Assembly (NCBI GenBank): GCA_011319805.1
Contig: SJRY01000228.1
Location: 1,178,001-1,242,000, forward strand
DNA from: Macrocybe gigantea
Taxonomy: Eukaryota > Basidiomycota > Agaricomycetes > Agaricales > Callistosporiaceae
DNA length: 64,000 nucleotides
Reading direction: 5' to 3'
Part shown: positions 1-16,701 of the stretch, piece after piece
Numbering within the stretch: the stretch's first letter is position 1
Layout: each line of letters opens with the position of its first letter
Translations under genes and position numbers: made by a program
Notes under the pieces: model-generated
Database searches by the model: none
The model's input: the letters and a program-made list of their open reading frames with translations, nothing else
Told to the model about the DNA's origin: nothing

Positions 1-38
1 TCTCTCCTGAATTATAACGATGTCCTGATATAACAAAG

Positions 39-996
39 GTACATGTTGCGGTATCTGAAAGCTGTTCAGATGATGAAACAGATAATCGAGGAAAACGGCT
101 TGACGGTGATGGCCACCATTGCTCGATATGCTTGCGCGTACGAGGCCATCGCTAAGCCTGACTGGTGGGACAAATCCAAGAGGTAATTTCACGCTGACAG
201 AAGAGTTACTGCGACAAATGACGTTATGCTATAGCGCGGGCCCAATTATAGAGCAAGGGACCCATTTCTGCGACCTCTCTCGCTACTTCGGGGGTGAAGT
301 CGACATGTCGACCGTGACCGCTCATTCTCTTGAATGGGATGAGAATGCCGGGTCCTTGTCTAAGATGAGAGTTGATGAAAGCAAGATTGCCCCGAGAACA
401 GAATTCCGCGCGTAACAACTGCTTCTTGGTGCGCTATTTTCTCATTTGCCTGGAGACCATCCTGATGCGGCTTTGGACGGGCGCAGGAAATACGACAGCG
501 GAGCTGTTGGGAGTTTCACACACCTTGTCGCCCTCCAGGGAACAAACTATAGCTGTGAATTGGAAGTCTACGCTGACGGCTATTCTCTCAAGTATCTCTT
601 CTTGTCTCGGTTTTTCTGCGCATGGATATCTGATGTTTCCCACTCATGACCAGGCTAGTCAATCCTTACGTGCAGCCCGTCCTTTACATCAGAAAGCCAG
701 GAGATGATCTGGAGACAGCCGTCCGATTCCCCGACGACGATCCGTTCTTTTCTGAGGTGTCAAACTTCATTGATATCATTGAAGACATCGAAGAGGATCC
801 AGAAGCAGCTCAAATTCTTAGCTCGTATGAGGGTAAAGATGATTCGCATTCATTTCTCAAACAAGCAGCTAACACGGGCATTTGGCCTTCAGATGCGGTC
901 AAGACGTATGAGCTTACTTGGGCTATCCGCCGAGCCAGCGAGCGTTCTCGTGCTGCAAAGCTCGAAGCCAGCCAGAAGGCAAAGGACACACTTTAG
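39..996 (+). CDS. Gfo/Idh/MocA-family NAD(P)-dependent oxidoreductase, 3' part
   Basis: This is the C-terminal part of a dehydrogenase of the Gfo/Idh/MocA superfamily, which uses NAD(P) to oxidise sugars or other small polyols. The 5' end and the Rossmann domain lie before the window. Predicted exons are 39-182, 235-411, 487-591 and 654-996; every join keeps frame. Bases 1-38 read as the end of an intron. Visible family features are the stretch YMLRYLKAVQMMK, a PDWWDKSKS segment, the EQGTHFCDLSRYFGG block that carries the substrate-side His, and a later DDDPFF motif followed by an acidic helix. The substrate cannot be told from this fragment. Family call is firm, the exact reaction is not. 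Confidence 0.85.
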
Positions 997-1078
997 ATGA
1001 ACCCACCGCGAAATGGACACGAAATGGACTATAGATTATACAAAATTGCAGAAGCAAATCCGTTCTACACAAGACCTT

Positions 1079-1865
1079 TCACGATACCGTCTCGGCCTTT
1101 TCAGCCTTAGCTCTTGCTTTTGCCCTCATTTTGTCCCATTCCTCTTGGAGGTGGACCTTTAGTTTCGGCATGTTTGGAAGCTCCGCACCACACCTCCAAC
1201 ATGATAGTTTGTTCTTCAATATTGGTTCATAGGCATTCAGCGCCATTTTCGACTTCTGAAGGAAGCCTCCCGTGAACCAAAAGTCTATGCATATGGTGTA
1301 AGAAGCCTACTTTGGCATAGTATCCCGCTTCAGCGTCGAACCATGATAAAACCTCCTCGATGGGGAGGAAGAAGCCGTGTTTGGGGTGAAACGAATTGTA
1401 GTGCTTCTTCTGTTTCAGCTTGTCCGAGCATAAGTCTGCGGATAAAACGTGCAAATGGAGGTGCCTTTCTTATGCCTGATGTGACGATCTTTGCATAAAT
1501 GGCATGGCTAAAACGCACATCATGGATGGGGCCCCATGAAACCCTGCCCAAACGCCCCATTTAAAGCCGTATCGCGAGATCATTTCAGTCTCGATCTCCT
1601 GTTTCAATGTCTGCGCATCGTCGTTCAGGGAAAGCAGAACAGTTTTTGCCACGGCTTTGTCGTGTCTCAAAAGGGTGCCCAGGTTTGACAGGATGTCCGC
1701 TGTCAGCTTCTCTGTGACGCGGGGCAATATCAGAAAATGAAAGATGGACTTGGGATACGCGTCGTAAAAGGTGATTGATGAGGGCGTATATCCAAAGACG
1801 ACAGAGCTTGGGAGCAGAGCTGGATCCTGCTGAGCGTATGACCGAAGGATCGTCAGTGGAGGCAT
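1079..1865 (-). CDS. HNT3: Aprataxin-like HIT-domain DNA-adenylate hydrolase
   Basis: Aprataxin homologues remove AMP from abortive 5'-adenylated DNA ligation intermediates in the nucleus. Predicted exons are complement 1865-1519, 1464-1311 and 1255-1079, giving 225 residues. The HIT domain fills the N-terminal half: a FHFLILPR strand, then the histidine triad HLHLHV just after GFHGAPSMM. The triad is formed across the first intron, which supports that splice. The KQKKHYNSF block after the triad is typical of the aprataxin branch. The C-terminal exon holds a C2H2-like zinc finger (CWRCG, then HL about 13 residues on), used by the family to grip DNA. It ends close to the oxidoreductase gene, tail to tail. 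Confidence 0.9.
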
Positions 1866-2036
1866 GGTTGTAATGCAGGGAAAGGAGCGATGGACGGTAC
1901 GGTGCGTTGTGAATTACGTACGCCTCAGACGACTTTGGTCTTGTTCTACGATGTACAGGACGTGTGCAGATAAATATATAGAGATGAATGCCTATATTGA
2001 TACAAAAATACGTTCTCTGGAATGCAATCCGATTGA

Positions 2037-5016
2037 CTAAGATCGTCCGGCGTCCAAAAGCTCCCTCAGATTCTCTGATAGGGCGGGCATAGTTAGACTA
2101 TTGCCTGCATCGATCGTCGTGCCTAGGCGACGACGGATGTTTGCAGGAGGTGTCAGTTCCTCAGCTCTGCGACGATCGATATCCGCAACGAATTGAGCAA
2201 AGGAAAGGAAAAGAACTTCTGCTTGTGCGAGAGTAGTATCCAGTTCGATGGTCATGCTGAGTTCGTTGCAATACTGCAATCAAGGTGACTTGTCACAGAA
2301 GTGGTCCCAATGTGGAGCAGAATGCCATACCTTCAGTATTTCATCAAACTACCAGTAGATCATCAGATCGAATTGCTTGTAAAAGATTTTGGTCGCTTAC
2401 CTCAACAAGATAACGAAGGATCACATCTCGATGCGACTCCAGGACGGCGAGAACCACAAAGAGAAGAAAGTGGTTGCTGTAGTAGTCGGTCCACAAAACC
2501 TCCCAAAGGCGCAGGACATCATTGAAGGGAAACTCTCGTTTGAATGCAATAAGTACCCAGCTGTTTTACTCAGTGACACGATACGTTCGCTTAATTTCGA
2601 GATAAGCTTACCGGAAACAGAAGAAAAGGTTCAGGCCATCTGTTTTTTCTGGAGAACTGTAAACTTGACTAACGAAAGAATGAGGACGTGATTCCTACCA
2701 AAGTGCTTGTACAGTTCCGGATCTATGACTCCGATGAGCTCTTGTAATGTTAAAAGCTGTTTCTTCATCCCACTCTGATCACGGAGAAAGTTTTGTTTCT
2801 AGGGCCGCCTTTAGCAAACAGTTCTTCTTGATGTGATTATTACACACCATACGGTTCATAAATTCAACAAAGCACCAGAACGTCATTTCTTCGTCGCCGT
2901 TCATCACGACATAAAGAGGAGCACACAGATCTGACATTCCTTGCACATAACCTGACTTTTGCTAAGCGAGACCGTGGGTATGAATTGAAGAAAGACGAAC
3001 CGAGCTCCTTTTCATAGAAGTTGTAAGTCAGCAGTATGCTGGCCAATTTATCTATGTGCTCATTGCTCGGTGACTGGGACCCTATGTCCGTCATGCTCGG
3101 GGATATGGAATAACTTAAATTCGACTTGGAGTTTCCCGGGGTCGGAGATAGGAATGGCGGTTGCGTGCGATCCGTACGCCTACAGTCGACGTCGATTCGA
3201 TGCCGTTCCTGTTATTCGTGTTAGAAGTAGGCAAAAAATATCTTTTTGATATGCGGCTACCTCAACAACGTCAGGTCTGTCGTAAACCTCTGGCACACCA
3301 AACCACTCGTCCTTAACTTGGCGGTATCGTTTTCTGCAACCAAATTCGTGAATCCCTTGCATGATCAACTCGAGCTGAAAACCGAACCGTTTTTCTACCC
3401 ATTTTTCCTGCCTTTCTACTCCGGTCGTATTCCAGTCCAACACGCTGAGAAGATAAGGCCAAACGACTTGTCTTAGCTTGTTGTCGTCCCCTAATCCACG
3501 TCTGAAAATTTCTCTTCTCATCTCTTCTATCCGTATAACAGGTTTGTCATCGGCATCAAACCATTTGCCCCATGTCGCGAGGTCTACGGGATGCCCGGGA
3601 TCGCGCGAGGACTTGGGGGTAGGAAGATTTGCAGTGGAATGCAACAACTCGAAGATGCCGAGTGATGAATCTTCCTCGGCCATGGACGCAGGTAGTGCTT
3701 GTGCTTCTCTTCTCCTCGCCCTCTCACCTTCTTCGGCCACAATCCTTGCCCATCGCGCCAAGTAAACCCTGGCACTTTCGAACTCGCCCACTCCTCCCTT
3801 CTCTACCCAGCTACCCCATTCCCACTCGCCATTTGCGTTCACAAGGCTCTTAACAGGATCGGGTAAGTGGGGGACAATAGGTTTGGCTAATGGATGAGAG
3901 AGGATATTCTGAGCTGCGTGGCGGGTGGCGCGAGTGATGTTAGAGAACGATTGCAGTAATGCTAGGCGAGCTTGTGAGGAAGATTGAGAGCTTGTAGTTG
4001 GTGAAGCGAGCGACCTATGGAGAACGGAAGAACGATGCGAATAAGGGTTTGGAGGAAGAGGGGGTGATGACAGTGGCCTTGGACGCCTGTGAGCGGGAAC
4101 GGGAGAGTAGGAATTTGCGTAAGACGAGTGTGCAATGATGTCATCTACAGCATCATCGGCAAAAATTTGAGTCGAATGGGCCTCAATATCTGCACGAGAA
4201 GGGTCGACCAGGAACAACGATGGTTGTAACGTCGAACGAAGGACGTGAGCATAGCAACGTAGACGTGCCAAAAGGTCTTCGCCTCCCCAGGATGTGGATG
4301 TCTTCGGCGGCTGGGGTGGAGGGGGAGGGTAGGTCGTGACATTACCAGGCGATTTGGGTGTAACTGGAAGCGTGAACGAAAGCGATTCATCGTCATGAAA
4401 ATGCAGAGTGGGAAGCGTGTCGCCATTGATAAGATTTATGCCAATAGACCCATCTGCAAATGCTATTAACGAAAAAAAAAAGAAAAAAGAGAAACACCGA
4501 TTGACGTACACCAGGAAGACAAAGTTGGTGGGTGCACGAGGAGCGAGTAGATAGACGTGAGGGGGACGGAAAATGCATATGATTCCGGCCTTTGAATAGG
4601 CAGGTCAATAAGCACGACATCTAAAGGCCTGTAGTCAGTCCAGCGAGGATTAGATAACGTATTTGGACCACCCACCGTCGTCTTCTTCATCGACAGGCGG
4701 CTTTTCCTCTATCCTCACGAACTTCTCCCATTCCGATGAGCCCTGCTCGTTGAGAAGTGATTCAGGTATCCATGCGAGCAGGTATATAGGAGTTGCAGCT
4801 TCCTGAAAAGCGATTAAGGATTGAACAATAAAACAGCGAGATGCCACATACGCGTTTCACCAGAGCGACGAAGCCTGGAATGTTATCTCTTGCATAAGGT
4901 GTAGGGTTGACGTACACTTTCGACTTGCTGTAAACAAGGCGGAATCTACCATGTTCTTGGGCAGAGTATGCATTGGAATGATCGCTGCGGGAGTCGGTCC
5001 GCTTGATTTCGACCAT
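2037..5016 (-). CDS. GYP7: Gyp7-type Rab GTPase-activating protein (TBC domain)
   Basis: Gyp7 proteins stimulate GTP hydrolysis by Ypt7/Rab7 on vacuolar and endosomal membranes. Predicted exons are complement 5016-4852, 4802-4676, 4620-4510, 4453-3261, 3208-3001, 2951-2848, 2798-2699, 2648-2612, 2560-2401, 2348-2331 and 2273-2037 (819 residues). The N-terminal domain (YSKSKVYVNP, YLLAWIPESLL) is specific to the Gyp7/TBC1D15 group. The TBC domain lies roughly at residues 480-760, with the arginine finger motif IDVDCRR near 535 and the glutamine finger GYVQGMSDL near 600. The long third coding block contains low-complexity Pro/Ser sequence. One exon is only 18 nt (FDEILK). The border of the second intron (4675-4621) is the least certain. 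Confidence 0.93.
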
Positions 5017-5296
5017 CGAATCAGACTAGCAAACGCTATCGACCCGAATGTTTCAAACTGCGGTGTTGAAAAAAGACTTACCGAGACAACTGAGAGTCCG
5101 CTGTAGACAGATGAAGAGATGTAATCTTCGACCATAAAAAGGGGCAATGTACAGGAATTCCGCAGGCTGTTGTAGCTGCGGGAGACGACCAAGAAAGGCT
5201 AATGCATGGATAGTCACGTGCATAGATTAATCTACAAATTTACACCTCCAGGCTATATCGCATGAGACGATAGCGAACAAGCAACGGGTTCTGAAT

Positions 5297-5721
5297 CTAC
5301 TTTTGATACGACCAGACATTTCGTAGCACTGAGTTCCAATATTTCTTTCATCAAATAGAGGTCAGAGCGAAGCGTAGTCGCGACTCACATCCAGCTTTGG
5401 TAGCCAGTCGGTTTATCGAATCGTCACTTTCTCCCTGAGACCTCACTTGTCCGCAGAGGGCAAAGGTTGTAGAAGTAGGCAATGCTCGTCCGTTTGCGTC
5501 GACATCGGCGATGCTAATCTGGACGGAAGCATGGTCTTTGGAGGTAATCAAGCGGTCTGTTCTCGTTAGAAAGTGTCGTGTCGTTTTCGGTGATGAAACG
5601 CACTTGTTGCCGCACACTTGCGGGGGACATAGAGGTCAACAAGAACACCCTGAATTCCTTGCTGGTTAATACATGCCAGAAAGCGAGTACTGGAGAGCGA
5701 TATCACCTGGTCGTTTTCCAT
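5297..5721 (-). CDS. RPS21: Small ribosomal subunit protein eS21
   Basis: This is the 40S protein S21, needed for 18S rRNA maturation and 40S assembly. Predicted exons are complement 5721-5707, 5649-5604, 5556-5389 and 5328-5297, giving 86 residues, the usual family length. The first exon encodes only MENDQ, the second [12 protein letters not shown], and the third the invariant [13 protein letters not shown] and [14 protein letters not shown] segments; the last exon supplies NVWSYQK. All introns are GT-AG and 50-60 nt. A 5-codon first exon followed by an intron is a common arrangement in fungal ribosomal protein genes. Confidence 0.96.
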
Positions 5722-5855
5722 TGCGGATGCGTAGAGGACAGTTACTCGGAAAGGCACAGTTGGACTATGAGGCAGGTGTGGGAAAATGTATGGTAAAACT
5801 ATACAGCTGCCATTTGTTTGGATTCGAGCTCTAAGTAAAACACTACCATCCGTTC

Positions 5856-7409
5856 TCAAGCCTTCCGCAGGTCGGTCTCCGGGTCAAAACCCTTGGGAAA
5901 TACTTGCCGCACATTGATGTTTATCCGAGTCGTTTGTACATAATTTAAGAATGGGCTCCAGGTGGGATCATCAGCTCTTAAGTGTGGAGGTAGAGTACCT
6001 TCTAAGATTCGAGGGACTCCTGATAGTTTGTACGATTCATGAAGCAACTGAAGCCCACTTGATAGTTTCCCACTTACCGTGGTATGCTCGCCTACATTCC
6101 GGCCCAGACATGATCACCACATCTCCAGATCGCAGAAGAAGCGGTATAGGTTCCGTTTCTCTTGTCGTTCCTCCGACCAAGAATATGGCTGCATTGCCGA
6201 GACTGAAAGGCAAAGAAAAGGTGTCAACTAGGTGGACAGTGTTTTTAGAAGGTTAGCAGCACGCACGATACTGAAACCAGAGGCGATGTCGCACAAACTT
6301 CTGACCGATCGACGTGTGCCATTAGAGTGTCCTTTCCGACATACGGGTTGATGCATGCGCAGAAGAGAACGAGTACATTGATGGCTTACCTTAACCTGGT
6401 AGAAATTAACGATGCCAGCATCTGGCTCTAAGAGGACGTTAACACCCTACAATGCAAAAACGGTCGTTGTTTGCATTACCATAAGATTCGTTCCATGTCG
6501 TCCAATCGTCGTTTTCCCAGCTGAGATCAGCCTGGCGGAACACCTGCTTCCAATCGACGAAGCTAACCGCTTCTTTGCAAGTTCTCCTCAGCCTTTCATC
6601 GATGTTTCCTCTTCCTCTGGCAAAATCGTATTGCTTCGTTCCCCAGTGATAGTACCAACCTATATTCGCCCAGCGAAGCTTGTACACTAGATCAGATGCC
6701 AAAGCCGGGCGAACGGTGTCTGATGGCGCGGGGGGCAGTTTCGGTACGGCAGAAATGGAAGATAATGTCTCCAACGAGGCCGGCGTATTGTTGATCAACT
6801 GTCTGGGTCCAGGAGACTCTTTTTCTGCATGAGGAGTCATGCAGGCAGCTCGAGGCTGAATCAATTCGCTATTTCCTCCCTCAGCGTGCGCCTTGTTCCA
6901 GACGCCTTCCTCCGGTAGAACGTAGTGAGTGTCTAGATTGGTGTCGTTTGGGAACCGGGCATGTTCGGACAGCGACCATCTAATAAGTTCCTTCTGCTGT
7001 TCGGGAAGGATAAACGACGGTAGGACAACGAGGCCTTGACTATGCAAATCAATTCGGGGGATACACTGGTAAATTGGTGAATAGAGGGACACGAACCTCG
7101 GATGCGGGGTATCGCGAAAGCTTTTCTCCCCGTGTAGGGTACGGATGAGATTAGTTCAACATATTCGAGTGTATCCCTGATGGCACCATGCCAAACGCCT
7201 TGCTCGATCTCACGCGAACGCGAGTTGTCGAGGAGCGCGAGGTCAAGGACTTCAGAAAGATCAGGTGGGGGGAATCTTGCTTTGTACTTTTTCTCCGCAG
7301 CGCGGAACGGCGTCCAATCTGGATTATTGGTCCTGTTCTTTGTAGATTTGAGGTAACGACGCTTCGCTTTTTTATACAGGTCGCCATCAAGCAGGGCAGC
7401 CGAAGCCAT
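5856..7409 (-). CDS. ALKBH1: AlkB-family Fe(II)/2-oxoglutarate dioxygenase, ALKBH1-like
   Basis: ALKBH1-type enzymes remove methyl groups from nucleic acids (tRNA m1A and related marks) with Fe(II) and 2-oxoglutarate. Predicted exons are complement 7409-7093, 7039-6480, 6427-6390, 6331-6267, 6202-6078 and 6019-5856 (422 residues). The iron ligands appear as HVD in the fourth exon and the His of AYHGVPRIL at the fifth/sixth exon junction; the 2-oxoglutarate motif RxxxxxR is RININVR near the end. The segment YHWGTKQYDF and a long insert before it are typical of the family. The first intron uses a weak GTGTCC donor. I chose the start at 7409 because it matches the conserved N terminus and leaves room for the divergent LETM1 promoter. 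Confidence 0.9.
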
Positions 7410-7502
7410 GACGGCGTAGCTGGCAGAGTCGGCTAAAATAGATGTAAACAACCTTCCCTTCGCCACCCATCGCGAACACACTGGATTTCCACTCGCCTCC
7501 TT

Positions 7503-9795
<2,293 letters not shown>

Positions 9796-9935
9796 CCACA
9801 TACAGCTATATATTTAACTACCGATCAATCTTAATCGATGGGAGGACATCCGACTAGAGATATTGTTCATTGAAAGGGTATCGATATGATACATAAATGT
9901 GCAGAATGGGGTGGGTGACACGCCTCAGAAGAAAA

Positions 9936-10703
9936 TCATGATATTTTGGTGAGAAGCTTTTCGCTCTGCGCTTCAGGAGTTTTTGCCCTCGATTGTGACT
10001 CTTCGCCATCTACAATCACGAATTCTGCGTCGTCTTCGTCGGCATCGGAGCTTTCAGCCCAGAACCGCCCAGCTTGAAGCGCGAGTACGCCAGTCAAGGC
10101 CACGCTACAGATAAGATTGCTGGACGCGAGATCCAAGGTAATTTGCCTTAGAGGCCGCGGAAACGGATCTTGTGATCGGTGTGTTGGAAGAGTTGTAAAT
10201 CGTTCAAAGACAACTGTTTCGTAGTTCAGCGTGTGGCGCACGGAAAGTGGAGTGTGAGATGGAACAGACATGGAAGTACGGAGTAGAGGTACATGATGAT
10301 GGTGGTTCCGAACAGGACTGCGGTGCAGCGATGTCAGGCCGACGAAAGATTGAAGAGATGCCTGAAACGCACAGATACTGCCGCCGTCGAACATGATATT
10401 GCCGGCCTGGCCGTCTCCCAGACTCCAGAGAATGGTGATGCCGCCGAGAAGAACCACAAATGACAAGAACCACAGGGCTTCAGTTGAGCCCTTTGCCAGT
10501 ATAGAATAATAGTTGGCGGCGATCCACAGGTTCTGGTCCGTCACTGGGGATTTCCAAAGTGTAAGAGAATCGGCTATCCAGTGAGTGAACAGCGAGCCTA
10601 TGATATTTAACTGAGCGCGAGAAGGTTTAGGACGAATGAAAGCACGCAAATCACCTAACAGAAAGCTTGTGACGCAGACGACAACGCTAGATCGGAGGCC
10701 CAT
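9936..10703 (-). CDS. SHR3: Shr3-type ER packaging chaperone for amino acid permeases
   Basis: Shr3 is an endoplasmic reticulum membrane chaperone that lets amino acid permeases fold and enter COPII vesicles. Predicted exons are complement 10703-10655, 10597-10373, 10317-10270 and 10213-9936 (199 residues, close to the yeast length). Four hydrophobic segments are visible: the N terminus after MGLRSS, LWFLSFVVLLGGITILWSL, the FLFGTTIIMYLYSVLP exon, and the ASSNLICSVALTGVLALQ segment. HWIADSLTLWKSPVTD and GNIMFDGGS are conserved blocks of the family. The C-terminal tail is acidic, as in Shr3. A candidate client, an amino acid permease, is also in this window at 24.3-26.6 kb, though that may be chance. 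Confidence 0.93.
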   Translation of the reverse strand: MGLRSSVVVCVTSFLLGDLRAFIRPKPSRAQLNIIGSLFTHWIADSLTLWKSPVTDQNLWIAANYYSILAKGSTEALWFLSFVVLLGGITILWSLGDGQAGNIMFDGGSICAFQASLQSFVGLTSLHRSPVRNHHHHVPLLRTSMSVPSHTPLSVRHTLNYETVVFERFTTLPTHRSQDPFPRPLRQITLDLASSNLICSVALTGVLALQAGRFWAESSDADEDDAEFVIVDGEESQSRAKTPEAQSEKLLTKIS

Positions 10704-10838
10704 TTTTTTCAGACGTTGCAAGTAAAGATCGAACTGACAGCAAAAAACAAAGCTTGCATGTGATAATTTTACCATTTCGGTCCACGTGATCGTTCTCAGT
10801 TTTTACAAATTGAGGATTTTCCAAATTCACAGTCGCAA

Positions 10839-11533
10839 ATGCAACGCTGCGTCCAGAGATCCCTGCGGCTCACCCAGAAACGATATCTCTCCACAAAGCC
10901 CCTTCCATGGTTCATTGATCAGCCATCTGATAATGTCGTTCGCCCCGAATCTTCCGGAGAGGTGGAAAAAAGGCCGCCATTGCCAGAGGACACACCGAAT
11001 CTGCTGAAGGAGTTGCACCAGCAGCTTTTGCAGTCACCTCACCTAGATGCATCTACACTCACTGTCTCGCAGTCCATAAGCCCACCGCCTGGTCCACTCC
11101 TACCCGTGAAACCACCGCAGGGGCGACGGCGACGTGGCGCCACATATGCTCAAGAATACATGTATGATATGTCAGGAGGTGGACTCTGGGATTGGATGCT
11201 TATGGCTCAGGTTGAGGGCGTCGAATGTCCATTGCAAAGTCCCGTGTGAACTGAATGATTACTATTTAGGTTAAAGAAGGGACGGAAAACAGAGGAGGAA
11301 TCGAGTCGGTCGTAAGAGTAGTGCGCAAAACGGTGAGTTGAGTAGCTGAACGTGGAGCAGAATGGATTTGACATTCATCAAAGCTGTGCACCATAGAGCC
11401 GGGATTGGAGCTCGGCGGGCATTCGAAGAGGCGGGTGCACAACGGCTGGGCGATGATTGACGGGGGCTCGTTCGCGGTGCACATTCTGAGCAAGGAGGCG
11501 AAGGAGAAGTACTTTAGTGGATGGATTATGTAA
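10839..11533 (+). CDS. Mitochondrial RsfS/Iojap-domain protein
   Basis: This looks like a small mitochondrial member of the RsfS (Iojap) family, whose domain binds the large ribosomal subunit protein uL14; in yeast the domain occurs in Atp25. Predicted exons are 10839-11210, 11270-11332 and 11384-11533 (194 residues). The N terminus MQRCVQRSLRLTQKRY is a good mitochondrial targeting peptide. A Pro-rich region is followed by the domain, with VKEGTENRGGIESVVR and the NGWAMIDGGSFAVHIL strand pair that is typical of RsfS folds. The start codon is the first ATG and faces the Shr3 gene across 135 nt. Family placement is by motif only. Confidence 0.75.
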
Positions 11534-11560
11534 TATACAACAATAGGATAAGGTGGAATG

Positions 11561-11583
11561 AAATAAATAAATAAATAAAAAAA
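11561..11583. repeat. (AAAT)n microsatellite
   Basis: Four consecutive AAAT units run into an A tract just after the stop of the RsfS-domain gene and 21 nt before the SPF45 start codon. It lies in the short tandem intergenic space and may sit in the 3' UTR of one gene or the 5' leader of the next. Confidence 0.8.
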
Positions 11584-11603
11584 GATTTCTAGCAGCAACG
11601 ACG

Positions 11604-13760
11604 ATGTCGAGCAGTCGTGCAGGTGGCCTCTACGGCGGCATCCAGTTCTCCTCTGGTAATACTTTCGCCCCTGCTGCCCCGCTCTCCCATACCCAGCAGC
11701 CAAAACGTCCTCCTACACCGGAACGACAACCCCAGCTCGTTCCTGCCCAAGTCGCCCCAGAGCCTGCCACACCAGCGGCCTCAGCCAAGCCAACAGCCGG
11801 TATCTCCTAATCTGCTACATTTCTGATACGTTAGACCTTTGAAATAACCGTCTTTCGCATCTTCCGTTACAAGGATGGTCCGCATCTCTCGCTTTTGCTC
11901 CGGTCCGCAGGAATCCCGCCCAGAAGGCGAAGTCAGGCCCTGCCAGGCTGCCAGTCGGCGCCTCACTGACCACGGCAGCCGCTCTCCCCTCTGCGACAGG
12001 CCTCTCGGCCACCGCTATCATATCTGCTCCTCCAGTCTTGGTTGAGCCACCCAAGCCTGTTGCTGAAGAGCCTCAGGCACAACAGCAAGGGTGGGGCAAG
12101 AAGGTCAAGCCACCGTCGATGGTGCTTGACGAGGATGTGAATGGCTTTAAAGTTCAGACCTCGAAGAAAAAGACTGGAAAAGGCAAGGGCAAGAAGGCAT
12201 GCATACTCGCTCTCGGCTCTTTGAGTCTTCTATTGACGCACTGGGCAGAATAAACAAGTCCCTGTTGTCCAGGTCTGGGATCCCATCGAACAATACGATC
12301 CTATGCGTCCGAATGACTACAACGAATACAAGATCTGGAAACAAAGAGAACGGATCGAGAGACGCGAACGTGTGGCGGAGGAACGTCGTCAGGTTGAGAG
12401 AAAGCGATCCCGAAGCTACTCTGATAGTGAAGCTACTGGTTCCGAGGACGAACGACCTAGAAAGTCAGGTGGGTACATCAGACTGATACATTAGACTCTT
12501 CCCAATTGATTTTTTTTGTTTTATTTTTGTCTCTCCAGGCCGATATGACGATAGCTATGATGGCGATTCTAGAGTTGACTCGGAACGCGGTGATGAAAGA
12601 ACCTCTCATCTCCCTCCCGCTGCTTCTGTCGACGCCAATCTCACTGGAGACGAAGCATACCAACGGAGACTCGCCATGACCGTTGGGCTCGGGACTCGAA
12701 CGCCTGCAAATGTCGCATCTCCTCCCGTACCGCCTGTTGATGCAATCGATGAAATACCCGGGCTGTCAATGGGCCAATCATATGCCCTTCCACGTCCAGA
12801 AACAGGTGAAGAAGCCTACCTGCGCCGCGTTGCGATGAGCAGCAGCAAACCAACGCAGTCACAAGCTCCTTCGCCGCCTTCGCCTCCTCCTCTAGCATAC
12901 AACCCATTCGCTCCACCTGCCGTTCCTCCGCCGCCGTCTGCCGCTCCCGATCCTATTGCTGTCGATCCCAGAGCAAAAGCTGCAGCTGCGATTGCTGCTA
13001 AACTTGGAGCACTCGCTAATTCATCTTCATCCTCCGCACTCTCAACCATTGCAACGCCTCCACCCGAGAAAGAAAGTAGTGATAGGTATGTATCGTCCTT
13101 GGGTCTGGGGCGAGGACCTCCACTTATATACTTGTTCATCCACATGTAGTCCCGAACCCCAGGGTTTTGCTGCTCGTTTGATGGCCAAATGGGGCCACAG
13201 AGAGGGACAGGGGCTCGGGGTCGATGGTTCTGGAATTGTCAACGCTCTGACGGTCGAACAAGTATCCCAAGGCAAACAAACTAAAGGAAACAAAAGCCAG
13301 GGCGCAGGAAGCAAAGCTATTAGTGGCAAGATGGGCAGAATCATCAACGACAATGAAGATGCCAGGACTAGAGAAGATAGGGAAAGGTTCGGAGAGCCTA
13401 GCCGCGTCGTCGTGCTGACCAACATGGTTGGCCCTGAGGATATCGATGACGAGGATTTGAGAGAGGAGATTGGTAACTATCAACAATCTATGATGGCTAC
13501 GCTCCATGTTAAGTGACGTGCTCTTAGGTGATGAGTGCTCGAAGAATGGCACAGTTGAACGAGTCGTTATACATCTTGTACAGGGCTACAACATTGACCC
13601 ACAGGAGGCAGTTCGCATCTTTGTCCTGTTTGCGGGTCCTGTGGGTGCCTGGAAGACCGTCAGGGAACTAGATGGCCGTTACTTTGGTGGAAGGACTGTT
13701 CGCGCCAGATATTTCCCAGAGGGTGCTTTTAGTATCGCTGATCTTGACCAACCGTTATAG
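11604..13760 (+). CDS. SPF45/RBM17-like splicing factor (G-patch and RRM)
   Basis: SPF45 helps 3' splice site choice, especially in short introns. Predicted exons are 11604-11799, 11874-12196, 12249-12468, 12539-13085, 13150-13472 and 13528-13760 (613 residues). The N-terminal half is low-complexity and Pro-rich. Conserved parts are [19 protein letters not shown], a G-patch beginning [18 protein letters not shown] near residue 430, and a C-terminal RRM/UHM ([15 protein letters not shown], then [28 protein letters not shown]). The second intron (12197-12248) starts with GCATGC, a GC donor; no GT in the neighbourhood keeps frame. A splicing factor for short introns is notable beside genes full of them, but that is only context. 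Confidence 0.92.
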
Positions 13761-13901
13761 CAATCTTCAAGGGGCTTTCTGATGTTGTACATCCTCTGCT
13801 ATGCTTCATCATTCAGGCAACAAGTGTATACCGTCTTTTATTCTTTAATACGCGGATTATACAGTGTACGTTTTGAAGCCATATATTAAAAAAAAACGAA
13901 A

Positions 13902-16485
<2,584 letters not shown>

Positions 16486-16701
16486 TATTTTAAACAGATA
16501 ACGGGGGGCAAGAAAGGAAGGAGTTGGGGGCAATGATATGAAGGAGGGGAGCAGAGCCTGGGGTCGGAAGAACTAAGCAACGATCCCTTCCGGGCGATCT
16601 CGTGATTTTCCGGCGACTGACCTGGAACAACCAATAAACGACTACTCTAAACATACCCGAGAGTTACAACTACATATTCCATTACACTTACGATCCTCCA
16701 C

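Noticed and set aside
4441..4511. Start of Gyp7 at the long ORF beginning at 4511
   Set aside because: The first codons of that ORF are intron sequence; family sequence continues upstream in two further exons to 5016.
5650..5706. Possible snoRNA inside the first intron of the eS21 gene
   Set aside because: The intron is only 57 nt and I see no C/D or H/ACA boxes.
12816..13145. Gly/Ala-rich minus-strand ORF of 109 codons
   Set aside because: It is the antisense shadow of the Pro/Ala-rich linker of the SPF45-like protein.
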